Shown: positions 53,974-62,609, counted from the stretch's first letter. The stretch is DNA of 64,000 bases from Palsa-506 sp963836355 (GCA_963836355.1 CAWIJO010000024.1:1-64000); one strand, 5' to 3'. The notes: generated by a model not told the origin, from the sequence alone. Made by a program: numbers and translations.

Positions 53974-55178
53974 GGTCGGGATCCTGTCGAGGAGGACTGG
54001 TCACGGGAGGGGTTGGCGAGGGCCACGAATCCGGCACTGTCGAGGCGTTGGAGCAGGCCTGGTCGGTTCGGGTACTGCTGGCGGATCCGCTGCACGCGTT
54101 GCCCGAACTCCCGCAGCCGGCCATCTCGCTCGCTGAGGTCTCGCAGGTTACCGAGGAGTTCGACCGCGAGGTCGTACTGCGGGGTCTTCTTCGTGTCGAT
54201 CAGGGCGCTGACCCGTTGCCACGCGTGTCCACCCTCCCGTGCGAGGGAGTCCAGCTGCTGTCGGCGGACGATCGCTGCTGCGCGTTCCCGTCGGGCGCGT
54301 TCGCGTTCCTGCTGCTGTTCGGCCAGTCGCTCCCGCTCCTGCCCGTGTTTCTCTGCGGCCTCCAGCAGCTCCGCCACGGTCCGCCTTTTCGTGGCCTGAT
54401 GGCGAAGGTCGGGTTGCCCGTTCAAGCGTCGCAGCAGCTCCGTGCGCAGGAGCGCATCGTCACCGTGGACGACTCGCATCAGCAGCGCGTTCTTCTCTGC
54501 CGCCGGGAGCTGCTCGATCCAGGAGGCCAGCTCGTCCTCGGAGCGCCGGGTGACCTGTTGCCGCTCGCTCGCCTCGGCGGCGACCGCGAGCAGATCCTCG
54601 TCCAGCCGGAGGAAGTCGACCACGCTGCGCAGCGGCCCATTCAACAGCGCCAGGTTCGGCGGAACCGGCGGTTCCAGGACGTCGACGTCCAGATCGTCGC
54701 CTTGGTACTCGACGCTGATCGACAGCAGCCAGCCGAGATACAGCAACCGGAGGTCACCGGAGGCGAGCTGGGCGCGGGCCGGGATGATCGACGCCAGCCG
54801 TCCCTCCCCGCTGTATTCCTCCCAGTACCCGTCGTCATCGTTCTCGCGGCGCATCTCGACGATCACGTTCTCACCGTGGGCCCACGCGCTGGCCGAGTCC
54901 ATGCCGCAGTACCGCTGCGCGGTCTCGAGGTCGAGCAGCCGGGCCGGCAGCCGGATCATCAACTGATGGCTGCCCCAGTTCGCGGTGTAGAGGAAGGCAT
55001 CGAAGTACTCCTCCATCAAGGCGCGCGGGTTCCCCTTGAAGTCTCCCCAGTGGTAGGTGTTGACGAAGCTGGCGGAGGTAAGCTCTGCCCGCGTGGACAA
55101 CGCGCGTAGCCTGTCGAGCTGGTCGGCATCCAGGGGGCGGTCCACGGCCAGGAACTCGTAGTACTGGTACTCACTCAC
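53970..55178 (-). CDS. Uncharacterised conserved protein with coiled-coil region
   Basis: A 402-residue protein from GTG 55178 (VSEYQYYEFLAVDRPLDADQ). The N-terminal conserved block includes TSASFVNTYHWGDFKGNPRA and ANWGSHQLMIRLPARLLDLE. A central helical part follows, then a charged coiled coil (EKHGQERERLAEQQQERERA). The YQYYEF...YHWGDFKG proteins are widespread in bacteria without a known function. The GTG start overlaps the upstream gene by eight bases, so I prefer it to an ATG at 55238. It is in one operon with the 113-residue protein before it and the 53-residue protein after it. Confidence 0.82.
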   Translation of the reverse strand: MSEYQYYEFLAVDRPLDADQLDRLRALSTRAELTSASFVNTYHWGDFKGNPRALMEEYFDAFLYTANWGSHQLMIRLPARLLDLETAQRYCGMDSASAWAHGENVIVEMRRENDDDGYWEEYSGEGRLASIIPARAQLASGDLRLLYLGWLLSISVEYQGDDLDVDVLEPPVPPNLALLNGPLRSVVDFLRLDEDLLAVAAEASERQQVTRRSEDELASWIEQLPAAEKNALLMRVVHGDDALLRTELLRRLNGQPDLRHQATKRRTVAELLEAAEKHGQERERLAEQQQERERARRERAAAIVRRQQLDSLAREGGHAWQRVSALIDTKKTPQYDLAVELLGNLRDLSERDGRLREFGQRVQRIRQQYPNRPGLLQRLDSAGFVALANPSRDQSSSTGSRP

Positions 55179-55512
55179 CAGGCATCTCCATAGCGGTCTG
55201 GCGATGCTGCGCCGCCTTGGCGGCCTTGCGCACGGCATGCTTCGTGGCCGCCTGTCGTGCCTGTTCTTCGATCGACAGGACCACGTCGGGCCGTTCCCGG
55301 CCGAATCTCCTGGCGTAGAGGTGCTCGATGTACTGCGGCAACGGTTCCTTCCACGGCTCTTGGCGGTGATTGTCCATCCCGCCGAGCTTCTTCGGGTTCA
55401 GCCCGAGCTCGCGCGCCATCTGCACCTGCGCATGAGAGAGCTTGTGCCGCTTGCGGGCGTCGACCCAGTCCTGCAATCGAGGTGGGAGGGCCGCCTTCTT
55501 GTTGTTGCCCAT
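55171..55512 (-). CDS. Small conserved protein of the cassette
   Basis: A 113-residue basic protein: LPPRLQDWVDARKRHKLSHA, VQMARELGLNPKKLGGMDNH, EPWKEPLPQYIEHLYARRFG, then a Lys/Ala-rich helix. The HAxVQMARELG..P..LG..DNH..EPWK pattern is a recognisable conserved family usually encoded next to the YQYYEF protein. The function is unknown, and a helix-turn-helix-like fold is possible. It starts 58 bases after the neighbouring gene ends. Confidence 0.82.
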   Translation of the reverse strand: MGNNKKAALPPRLQDWVDARKRHKLSHAQVQMARELGLNPKKLGGMDNHRQEPWKEPLPQYIEHLYARRFGRERPDVVLSIEEQARQAATKHAVRKAAKAAQHRQTAMEMPGE

Positions 55513-55569
55513 ACCTACGGTGCCTACCCTGGCTTCGGCTCGTCGCGGTCGGCCATGGCGGGGTTCGGC

Positions 55570-55886
55570 CTAGGGCCGGTCGGCCCAGTGGCGGTAGGCG
55601 TCGATCCCCTGCGCGCCGTCTGGTGGTGGCGTCGGCAACGGAAGATCGAGGATCGAGACCGCCTGCCGGAACTGGCCTCGGGCGCACTGCGCCACGATGC
55701 AGCCCTGCCGGTCAGGTCGACGCTGTCGACCGTCACGCCAACACCGACAACCGTGGTTTCGAAAGGAAGGTCAAGGTTGTCCTGGATCATGGTGTACAGG
55801 CCCATGACCTGTTCGTCCTGGTCGTAGCAGCCCATCGTGGCTTCGTCGACCAACGCACGGAGCTGCGTCGGATTCATCCCGCTCAC
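55570..55886 (-). pseudogene. Calcium-binding-annotated small protein with one frameshift
   Basis: ATG 55886 (or 55877) starts MNPTQLRALVDEATMGCYDQ, then DEQVMGLYTMIQDNLDLPFE and TTVVGVGVTVDSVDLTGR. After one indel near 55705 the frame giving CARGQFRQAVSILDLPLPTP and WADRP ends at 55570. The family is about 105 residues and commonly precedes the two genes downstream. The shift may be a sequencing error. Confidence 0.72.
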
Positions 55887-55984
55887 CGCGGCAGGCTATC
55901 GGAATCGACCAACGGACATGTGAGGAGTTCATGCGCCGGGTGGAAGCCGGCGAGATGTGGTCGCTGATCGACCGAGCGTTTCCC

Positions 55985-56100
55985 GGTTTCCCGGGCCGGC
56001 CACGAAGTCCAGGCTGATCGCTTCCACCGGGTTGGCGGCCAGCACGGGCAGTGCGTCACCGATCTCGCCGAAGTAGGTGGAGACCATCAGCGCCGGCCAC
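55985..56100 (-). pseudogene. Fragment of methionine synthase MetE (cobalamin-independent)
   Basis: The frame MVSTYFGEIGDALPVLAANP followed by VEAISLDFVAGPGN matches the TYFG..GDALP.L...PV...LD.V.GP.N region of the MetE N-terminal domain. The fragment is cut at 56100 by an IS end and decays on its other side. Confidence 0.6.
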
Positions 56101-56300
56101 TGTGGGGTTCCAGAACTCAGCCACCGATCTTGACCTGAGCTTCTACGCGGCCCAGCCCGCTGGTATTCGCCGTCGAGGACGGGCCGGCGCTTGATCCGCT
56201 CCGGCAAGAGGCCAGCGAGGGGCTGGTCGTGCTGGGGCGGGTAGAGCTGGCGGCTGCGATGAGAGCCGACCTTGCTGCCTGGCGCGGGCTGAGCCGCGGC
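56101..56300 (-). pseudogene. 3' end of a third rve-type IS copy
   Basis: It begins with the terminal repeat TGTGGGGTTCCAGAACTC at 56101. The minus-strand frame HRSRQLYPPQHDQPLAGLLP followed by ERIKRRPVLDGEYQRAG is the transposase C-terminus, diverged from the 9785-10037 copy. The rest of the element is absent. Confidence 0.75.
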
Positions 56301-56658
56301 GCCGGGCGCTGAGCCCGGCTCAGGCGCAGATCCCAGGAGCGACGTCACCGCCGCAGAACTCATGATCGAGGCTTTCTATCCAGCCGACCCGGCCACGGCC
56401 CAAGCGCTCGAAGGATCCACCGGATGATTCGCACCGGGCCCATGGCCGTGCACGAAACCCCTGCACCCCCGACGGATTTCAGCGCAAGCATGGCCGTTGC
56501 CGGGAGCGCCGAGAGGGATCTTGCCGCCACCGAACGATCATTGTTTGAAGGATCCTCGTAGCTGATTGCGCCGGGCACCGCTGAGCGGGTGCCGGGCGTG
56601 GCCCCGGTGCCCCGGGAGCAGATGCGGGCAGCTGGCGGCCGGGGGTTCGGCCAGGGCG
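56301..56658. other. Stretch without a recognisable gene
   Basis: I find no supported frame. It separates the IS fragment from the desaturase gene. Confidence 0.4.
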
Positions 56659-57594
56659 TCAGGGGCGGCTCTGGCTGGCCGGCCTTTCGGCCTGCGCTTC
56701 GGCCCGCCGTGTGGCGAATCTGGTGGCGCGGGCGTCGAGTGCAGATAGCGCTGCCGCGAGGTCCTGCCGGGCCTGCTCGCCCTCCGCGTCCAGACCCTCT
56801 GTCTCGAAGATCCGCCAGTAACGCACCAGCGGCATGATGACGTCGTCGTGGTGGATGCGCAGGTCGTAGATGCCTGCCTGGGCAATCTGCACCGCCTTGC
56901 GCGCGAAGCCGGGAATGACGCTGCCCGGCATCGCGAAGTTCGTGACCTCGTCGGTGATCGCTCGCAGGGTGTGGCTGGGCGCGATCTCGAGTGCGGCCCT
57001 GACGAGGTTCCGGTAGAAGATCATGTGCAGGTTCTCGTCCATCGCGATCCGGGTGAGCAGTCTTTCCGCGACGGGGTCTTCGCAGTAGCGGCCGGTGTTG
57101 CGGTGCGCGGCGCGGGTGGCGAGTTCCTGGAAGGACACATAGACGCATGCGTGAAGTGGCGGCTTGCCGCCCGAGCCGAACCCCGCCCCCACGGTCGCCA
57201 TCCGGGCACGCTCCAGCTGGTCGGGATCGATCCCGCGGGTGACCAGGAGGTAGTCACGTATGCAGGACGCGTGTCGGCCCTCCTCGGCCGTCCACCTGTT
57301 TACCCAAGCGTGCCAGGCTCCCTTCCGGCCGAATGTCCGGCTGAGCTCGGCGTGGTAGCTCGGGAGGTTGTCCTCGGTGAGCAGGTTCACCTCCAGGGCG
57401 GTGCGTGCGATCGGCGAGAGCTTCGATTGCTCGACGGACCACGGCTCACCGCCGAGGGCGGTGAAATTCTGTCCGTCGCTCCACGGCACGTATTCGTGCG
57501 GCATCCAGTCCTCGGCCGAGGCCAGGTGCCGGTCAAGGTTCTCCTCGACGACGGCCTCGAGTTGCGTCAAGGCCCCTGTCTCGAATGTGGTCAT
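56659..57594 (-). CDS. Acyl-ACP desaturase (fatty acid desaturase type 2)
   Basis: A 311-residue soluble di-iron desaturase of the stearoyl-ACP type. The iron motifs are EEGRH (WTAEEGRHASCIRDYL) and DENLH (RIAMDENLHMIFYRNLV). The first of these is usually the second half of a Glu...Glu-x2-His pair; here the earlier Glu lies in LEVNLLTEDNLPSY. Such enzymes insert a double bond into acyl-ACP chains. The start at ATG 57594 (MTTFETGALTQLEAVVEENL) is preferred over 57666. It is divergent from the ACP gene with 175 bases between, as expected for one regulated cluster. Confidence 0.9.
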   Translation of the reverse strand: MTTFETGALTQLEAVVEENLDRHLASAEDWMPHEYVPWSDGQNFTALGGEPWSVEQSKLSPIARTALEVNLLTEDNLPSYHAELSRTFGRKGAWHAWVNRWTAEEGRHASCIRDYLLVTRGIDPDQLERARMATVGAGFGSGGKPPLHACVYVSFQELATRAAHRNTGRYCEDPVAERLLTRIAMDENLHMIFYRNLVRAALEIAPSHTLRAITDEVTNFAMPGSVIPGFARKAVQIAQAGIYDLRIHHDDVIMPLVRYWRIFETEGLDAEGEQARQDLAAALSALDARATRFATRRAEAQAERPASQSRP

Positions 57595-57766
57595 CGCCGT
57601 CCTGCCTCGCCGCGCCCGGGGTATCAGGCTGCGCCCGGATCGCGCGGGTGGAAGTGCCGCAGCCATCTGGCGCCTATCCGCAATTCAACATAGCCCGCAT
57701 GTTGCGCCTGCTTTTCACAGGTCGTGGGTGGGTCTACTGTTGTTCCTCTGCCTGGAGGGGGACTGC

Positions 57767-58033
57767 GTGATGGATCTCGACCGAGAGTTGCGCGAATCAA
57801 TCGCCAGAATCTGCGGGGTGCCCGCCGATCAGATCTCATCGAGCGCGACGCTGGAGGACCTGGGGGTCGACTCGCTCACCGCGGCCGAGATCATCACCGA
57901 CGTAGAGATCCGGTCCGGGATCGAACTGCCGATGGATGTGCTGCGCGGCCTCAGCAAGCTGCGGACCGTCGGTGAAGTCGCAGCCCATCTGCAGGCCGGG
58001 GCCGGGAGCCCGCCTGTCTATAGCGAGCCATGA
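57767..58033 (+). CDS. Acyl carrier protein
   Basis: An 87- or 88-residue ACP: GVPADQISSSATLEDLGVDS then LTAAEIITDVEIRSGIELPM. The phosphopantetheine Ser is residue 35 (from ATG 57770) in GVDSL. Both GTG 57767 and ATG 57770 are usable, and GGAGGGG lies 9-13 bases upstream. A weak promoter, TTTCAC-N16-TACTGT, lies at 57713-57740. The stop overlaps the next start (ATGA), coupling it to the methyltransferase. It probably carries the acyl chain modified by the cluster. Confidence 0.92.
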   Translation: MMDLDRELRESIARICGVPADQISSSATLEDLGVDSLTAAEIITDVEIRSGIELPMDVLRGLSKLRTVGEVAAHLQAGAGSPPVYSEP

Positions 58034-59868
58034 CCAGTTCCGGCCGGCTGGCAGCGATGGGCACATCGACCCGGGCGATCATGCACCACTATGACCTGTC
58101 CGATGACTTCTTCCGGATCTGGCTAGGCCCGGAGATGGTGTATTCCTGCGGCTGGTGGGATGCCGCGGACGGCCACGATTCGCTCGCCAGGGCACAGCTT
58201 CGCAAACTCGACTTCTTCGCCGGTCGCCTCGGGGTGGCAGGTGGCCGCATACTCGACGTCGGCTGTGGCTGGGGCGCGCTCCTCGAGCGGTTTGCCCGCG
58301 TACACGGCGCCGCCTCAGGGGTGGGTCTTACCCTGAGCCCCGCGCAGGCTGACTACGCAGCCCGGCGCAATACGCCCGAGGTGTCGTACCGGCTGCAGAA
58401 CTGGACCGACCATGAGCCCGACGAGCCGTACGACGCAATCACCTGCATCGAGGCAACCGAGCACTTCGCCTCCGATGCGCTGAGCCCGGACGAGAAGGTC
58501 GAGGTTTACCGCGGGTTCTTCGAGGGTGCCGCGTCGTGGCTGAAGCCCGGAGGGAGGATGGGCCTGCAGCTGATCTGCCTCGACAACGTGGGACATGCCC
58601 GGAGCCGGGCGGGACGCGGTCCGTTCTCTGATCTCATCCTGCGCGACATCTTTCCTGAGTCCATGCCCGCGTCGCTGTCCGAGCTCGTGCTGGGCTGGGA
58701 GACGCACTTCGAGCTGGATGAGTTCCTCGATCACCCGTCCCACTACCAGCGCACCTTCCGGACCTGGACGCTCGCCTACCGGGAGCACGAGGCACTCGCG
58801 CGAGCGTTCGTCGGCGCGGAAACCTGCCGCACCTACGCCCGGTACTTCGCAGCCGGTGAGGCCGCCTTCCGGCTCCGCGAGCATTCGCTCTACCGCGTGA
58901 TCCTCACCAAACGGCCCGAACCCAAGAGCTGGGCCGTCACGGTACGCCCCAGCGACGTCCCGGCAGCGCCGGATCCGGGCAGCGCCCCGGTGGGCGCTTC
59001 GGCCGATGCGGTCCGCTCCCACTATGACGTGGCCAACTCGTTCTATGGGCTGTGGCTGGGTCCGTCGATGATGTACTCCTCGGCCATGTGGGAAGGCCCC
59101 GGCACACGTACGGATCTTGAGCGTGCCCAGCAGCGGAAGATCGACTTTTTCGCAGCCAGGGTACTGCCGGGAACCGGTCCCAGGCGAGTCCTGGACATAG
59201 GCTGCGGCTGGGGCGGGACCATGCGCAGGCTCGCCGAGGCGCACTGGGTCACCGATGCCACGGGACTTACGCTGAGCCGGGCGCAGCTCGCCTACCTGAC
59301 CCAGCACCCGGTTCCCGGCGCCGATACCAGCCTCGAGGACTGGAACGACCACGACCCGGGCGAGCCATATGACGCGATCTTCTCGTTCGGCGCGTTCGAG
59401 CACTTCGCCCGGGACGGGACGACTGGCCTGCAACGCATCGCCGGCGACCGCCATTTCTTCCGCTCGTGCATGCGGTGGCTGGCTCCGGGGGGCCGCCTCG
59501 GGCTCGAAACGATCGCTCACGATGGTGCGCCGGACACGGCCGCGCCACTAGGACGGGGACCGCTGGGCGACTTCGTACTGAGCCTTTATCCGGAGTCCGT
59601 CTGCCCGCATCTGGGGGAGATCGTGCTCGGCTTCGAGCCTTACTTCGAGGTCGAGATGCTTCGCTCGGATCCGGGTGACTTCGCGCGCACGTGCCGGGTC
59701 TGGCTCACCGCGCTGCGTGCCCACGAGCGCGAGGCAGCGGCCGTCGTCGGCGAACAGACCGCACGGCAATTCCGCCGCTATCTCGCCGCGTCAGAGATCC
59801 AGTTCCGGACGCGGATCGTCACAAACTACCGGCTTGTCCTGCGCCGACGGTCAGAACAGCGCATCTAG
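58030..59868 (+). CDS. Tandem-domain cyclopropane-fatty-acid-synthase-like methyltransferase
   Basis: A 612-residue protein made of two homologous SAM methyltransferase domains. Domain 1 (about residues 15-290) has HHYDLSDDFFRIWLGPEMVY and ILDVGCGWGALLERF. Domain 2 (about 328-612) has SHYDVANSFYGLWLGPSMMY and VLDIGCGWGGTMRRL. Both keep the mycolate/CFA-synthase pattern YSC or YSS, LxLSxxQ and the HF segment after EAT/GAF. A Pro/Ala linker joins them. The domains differ enough to have different substrates, or one may be structural. Methylation or cyclopropanation of an unsaturated acyl chain, made by the divergent desaturase, is the obvious hypothesis. Confidence 0.88.
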   Translation: MTSSGRLAAMGTSTRAIMHHYDLSDDFFRIWLGPEMVYSCGWWDAADGHDSLARAQLRKLDFFAGRLGVAGGRILDVGCGWGALLERFARVHGAASGVGLTLSPAQADYAARRNTPEVSYRLQNWTDHEPDEPYDAITCIEATEHFASDALSPDEKVEVYRGFFEGAASWLKPGGRMGLQLICLDNVGHARSRAGRGPFSDLILRDIFPESMPASLSELVLGWETHFELDEFLDHPSHYQRTFRTWTLAYREHEALARAFVGAETCRTYARYFAAGEAAFRLREHSLYRVILTKRPEPKSWAVTVRPSDVPAAPDPGSAPVGASADAVRSHYDVANSFYGLWLGPSMMYSSAMWEGPGTRTDLERAQQRKIDFFAARVLPGTGPRRVLDIGCGWGGTMRRLAEAHWVTDATGLTLSRAQLAYLTQHPVPGADTSLEDWNDHDPGEPYDAIFSFGAFEHFARDGTTGLQRIAGDRHFFRSCMRWLAPGGRLGLETIAHDGAPDTAAPLGRGPLGDFVLSLYPESVCPHLGEIVLGFEPYFEVEMLRSDPGDFARTCRVWLTALRAHEREAAAVVGEQTARQFRRYLAASEIQFRTRIVTNYRLVLRRRSEQRI

Positions 59869-59943
59869 CGTCCGGCCGGGCTGGCCATATCTTTCGCAAA
59901 CAGTGATCGCCGGCGGCGGTCACGGACAGGGAGGAGAGCGGGA

Positions 59944-60669
59944 ATGTCTGATCATGGCCACGATGTGGCGAATGAGGCCAGCGCCCAGGCAGGGTCTGCG
60001 CCGCACGCAGGACTGTCGAGGCGGCGGGCGATAACGGTGTCGGCCGCGGCTGCTGGCGTGGGTCTGGCGGCAATTCCCGCGGACGCGGATGCCGCGGCCG
60101 GCAGGGCGGTTTCGCTGGGCAAGCCGGGTACGACGACGATCGAGTTCCGCGGCCGGGTTATCCAGTCCGGCCCCGCGGGCCACAGCTTCACCAGCTTCGG
60201 CTACCTCATCCGCGCGAGCCACGCGCGCCGGAGCGGCCTGTTCCACGGCACGCCGCTCAGCGAGGCGACCGCGCTGCTCACCGCGTACGCAACGGGCGAA
60301 CTCCACGCCCGCACCGTCGACATGGCGGTCCATTCCCTCGACATCGTCGGCACGATGACCGTTTACCAGCGCAGATCGCCGGGAGCCAGCTTCGATCACC
60401 CGGCATCCTTCCGGGCCGGAACGCCGGTTGCCCGCTACCACATGACCCTGCAGGACATCCTGACGGTCTTCGCGCCAGACACGGGCCTGCCCACCCTCAC
60501 CGGTGACATGGTTCAGACGGCCGCGCACGCGCTTTCGGGCCCGCTGGCCGGCCACACGTTCGGCAGGCGGGGGACCCGCCTGCGGTTCTTCGCCACCGGG
60601 CTGGGACATCGCAGCGATCCCGCACCCCATGCGCAGCTGGAAATCGCCGGGAACTGGTCCATCGAGTAG
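59944..60669 (+). CDS. Tat-type exported protein of unknown function
   Basis: A 241-residue protein. A twin-arginine signal (LSRRRAITVSAAAAGVGLAA, about residues 24-43) is followed by an Ala-rich cleavage region (PADADAAAGRA). The mature part is beta-rich (TTIEFRGRVIQSGPAGHSFT, DMAVHSLDIVGTMTVYQRR, LRFFATGLGHRSD) and may be an allene-oxide-cyclase-like barrel or lipocalin-like lipid binder; I cannot confirm either. GGAGGAGAGCGGGA precedes the ATG. It lies between the methyltransferase and the ketosynthase on the same strand, so it belongs to the lipid cluster. Confidence 0.75.
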   Translation: MSDHGHDVANEASAQAGSAPHAGLSRRRAITVSAAAAGVGLAAIPADADAAAGRAVSLGKPGTTTIEFRGRVIQSGPAGHSFTSFGYLIRASHARRSGLFHGTPLSEATALLTAYATGELHARTVDMAVHSLDIVGTMTVYQRRSPGASFDHPASFRAGTPVARYHMTLQDILTVFAPDTGLPTLTGDMVQTAAHALSGPLAGHTFGRRGTRLRFFATGLGHRSDPAPHAQLEIAGNWSIE

Positions 60670-60679
60670 CGGCGGCGCC

Positions 60680-61924
60680 ATGACGTCCCCCAGCCCCGTC
60701 CCGGTCGCCGTCATCGGGGCGGGGGTGAAGACGCCCGCCGGGAATTGTGTCGGCGAACTGTGGGCGAACCTGTGTGCCGGCCGGCCGTCGGCCCAGGTTT
60801 TCGATGACGACCGGCTGCCGCCAGGGACAGCAGCGCTGGTGTGCCGGGTGAGCGGCTTCGATCCGGCCGCCTACCTCACGCCTGTCGAGCTGCGGCGGCT
60901 CGACAGATCCCATGCCCTCGCCATCGGCGCCGCGGACGACGCGCTCAGCCAGTGCGCCGGACTGCCTGACCCCGCCAGGCGGGCGGTGGTGTGCGGCGTC
61001 GGGCTCGGCGCCGCGTCGACCTACGAAGAGCAGACATCCGGGCTCCTCGAACGCGGAGTGCGGGGGGTGAACCCACTGACCATCCCCATTGTCATGCCGA
61101 GTTCTGTCGCCGCCCACATGTCGCTCCGGCTCGGGTTCGAAGGACCGTGCCTGACCGTGTCCGCTGCCTGCGCGTCCGGCGCAACGGCCATCGGCGAGGG
61201 CGTTGAGCTGCTGCGCCGAGGTGCGGCCGACATAGTGCTGGCCGGCGGGGTTGACTCTCTGGTCGGCTACGGCGCTATGTGCTGCTTCATTCGGCTGGAC
61301 GCGATGAGCCATAACGTGGCCTGCCCCAAACTCGCCTCCCGCCCCTTCGACGCGGACCGCGACGGGTTCGTCATGGGCGAGGGGGCCGGGTTCGTCGTGC
61401 TTCAGCGGCTCGAGGATCTCTCCGCATCAGGGCCCGAGCCGCTCGGGCTCGTCCTCGGGCATGCCTCCACCGCTGACGCCCACCACCTGGTCGCACCGAG
61501 CCCGGGCGGCGAGGGCGCGGCCCGCTGCATGGCCCTGGCCCTGGCGGACGCCGGCGTCCAGCCCGGCGATATCGCACACGTCAACGCCCACGGCACCAGC
61601 ACGGTGCTCAATGACCGGGCCGAGGCCGCCGCGCTCAGGATCCTGTTCGGGGCCTCATGCCCGCCGGTCATGGCCGTCAAGGGCTCGACGGGTCATATGG
61701 TCGGCGGATCCGGGGCGGTCGAGGCGATCATGAGCCTGATCTCCCTGCGCGATCAGCTTGTCCCGCCTGTTGCCGGCCTTCGCATCATCGACCCGGACTT
61801 CGACCTCGATATCGTCCAGGACGCGCCCCGGCGAGGGAAGCGAGGCTATGCACTGTCCAATTCCTTCGGATTCGGCGGCGCGAACACCTCGCTCGTCCTC
61901 GCTGCCTGGGGATCAGCCGACTGA
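60680..61924 (+). CDS. Beta-ketoacyl-ACP synthase II (FabF-like)
   Basis: A 414-residue condensing enzyme with the full triad: Cys164 in VSAACASGATA, His304 in NAHGTSTVLND and His339 in KGSTGHMVGGSGAVE. The C-terminal NSFGFGGANTSLVL is present. It elongates acyl-ACP with malonyl-ACP. The ATG at 60680, ten bases after the exported-protein gene, matches the family start. Upstream in-frame codons overlap that gene and are rejected. Its 3' end overlaps the convergent FeeM-like gene by 79 bases. A cluster-dedicated KS suggests a specialised acyl chain. Confidence 0.92.
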   Translation: MTSPSPVPVAVIGAGVKTPAGNCVGELWANLCAGRPSAQVFDDDRLPPGTAALVCRVSGFDPAAYLTPVELRRLDRSHALAIGAADDALSQCAGLPDPARRAVVCGVGLGAASTYEEQTSGLLERGVRGVNPLTIPIVMPSSVAAHMSLRLGFEGPCLTVSAACASGATAIGEGVELLRRGAADIVLAGGVDSLVGYGAMCCFIRLDAMSHNVACPKLASRPFDADRDGFVMGEGAGFVVLQRLEDLSASGPEPLGLVLGHASTADAHHLVAPSPGGEGAARCMALALADAGVQPGDIAHVNAHGTSTVLNDRAEAAALRILFGASCPPVMAVKGSTGHMVGGSGAVEAIMSLISLRDQLVPPVAGLRIIDPDFDLDIVQDAPRRGKRGYALSNSFGFGGANTSLVLAAWGSAD

Positions 61925-62508
61925 CCCTGAGTTCCGGCCAGGAGTTTCGCCGCGCTCATCAGGCTGAACCGTACCGGTGCCCGCGGCTCGTTCCAGTGCG
62001 TCCGTTCGGGCCCGAGTATCTCGAGCCGGAGGCCCAGCAGGCCCACCAGGGCGCGAGCCGGAGCCGACATCATCCCGCAGGCGACTCGGAAACCGTTCTC
62101 ACGCATCGCCAGGTACAGCCGGCACATCAGGCCGGTGAATGCGGCGTGTTCCAGGCTCTGATGGCTGCGTGCCACGCACATCCGGCCCACGTCGACAACC
62201 CCGCCGTGTGGCTCCACGACGATCCCGCAGGCCTCCTCGGTCGGCAATCCGGGGGGAAGCACCACCCGGCCCGTGCTCATGGCGACCTGGCCGTCCCAGC
62301 CGATGACCTGGATAGCACGGTCATCATACCCGTCGCGCTCCATGCCGCCGGGCAGCTCGCCTGCCGTGCACCAGCCCCGGTCGAGCACCGCGCTACCGCG
62401 CAGCCGGTACGCGACCTCGCGTTCGGAGTCATCGGCGGCTACCCGGTACTCGAAGGGAGATCTCGACAGTATCCGGGTAACCAGAGCATCGAGCGGCAGG
62501 CCATCCAT
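61846..62508 (-). CDS. FeeM-like N-acyl amino acid synthase (GNAT/autoinducer-synthase fold)
   Basis: A 220-residue protein from ATG 62508 (MDGLPLDALVTRILSRSPFE). The pattern REVAYRLRGSAVLDRGW, MERDGYDDRAIQVIGWDGQV, STGRVVLPPG, VDVGRMCVARSHQSLEHAAF and GLRLEILGPERTHWNEPRAP is that of acyl-ACP-dependent N-acyl amino acid synthases and the LuxI/exosortase-associated acyltransferase group. These transfer an acyl chain from ACP to an amino group. The neighbouring ACP fits: in known fee clusters FeeM works with the ACP FeeL. The C-terminal 26 codons are antisense to the KS gene. Confidence 0.75.
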   Translation of the reverse strand: MDGLPLDALVTRILSRSPFEYRVAADDSEREVAYRLRGSAVLDRGWCTAGELPGGMERDGYDDRAIQVIGWDGQVAMSTGRVVLPPGLPTEEACGIVVEPHGGVVDVGRMCVARSHQSLEHAAFTGLMCRLYLAMRENGFRVACGMMSAPARALVGLLGLRLEILGPERTHWNEPRAPVRFSLMSAAKLLAGTQGQSADPQAARTSEVFAPPNPKELDSA

Positions 62509-62609
62509 GGCACGACCATGGCCCGCCCGGCGGCTGCGGTCAATTGCCGGAAGTTCAGCGCGCGCCGGCGCCTGGCCGCAGCCGCCCGCTGACATCTCGC
62601 GCCAAGGAC

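Noticed and set aside
57368..58033. A long 221-codon version of the acyl carrier protein starting within the desaturase gene
   Set aside because: The first 130 codons are antisense to the desaturase. The ACP begins at 57767/57770 with its own ribosome-binding site.
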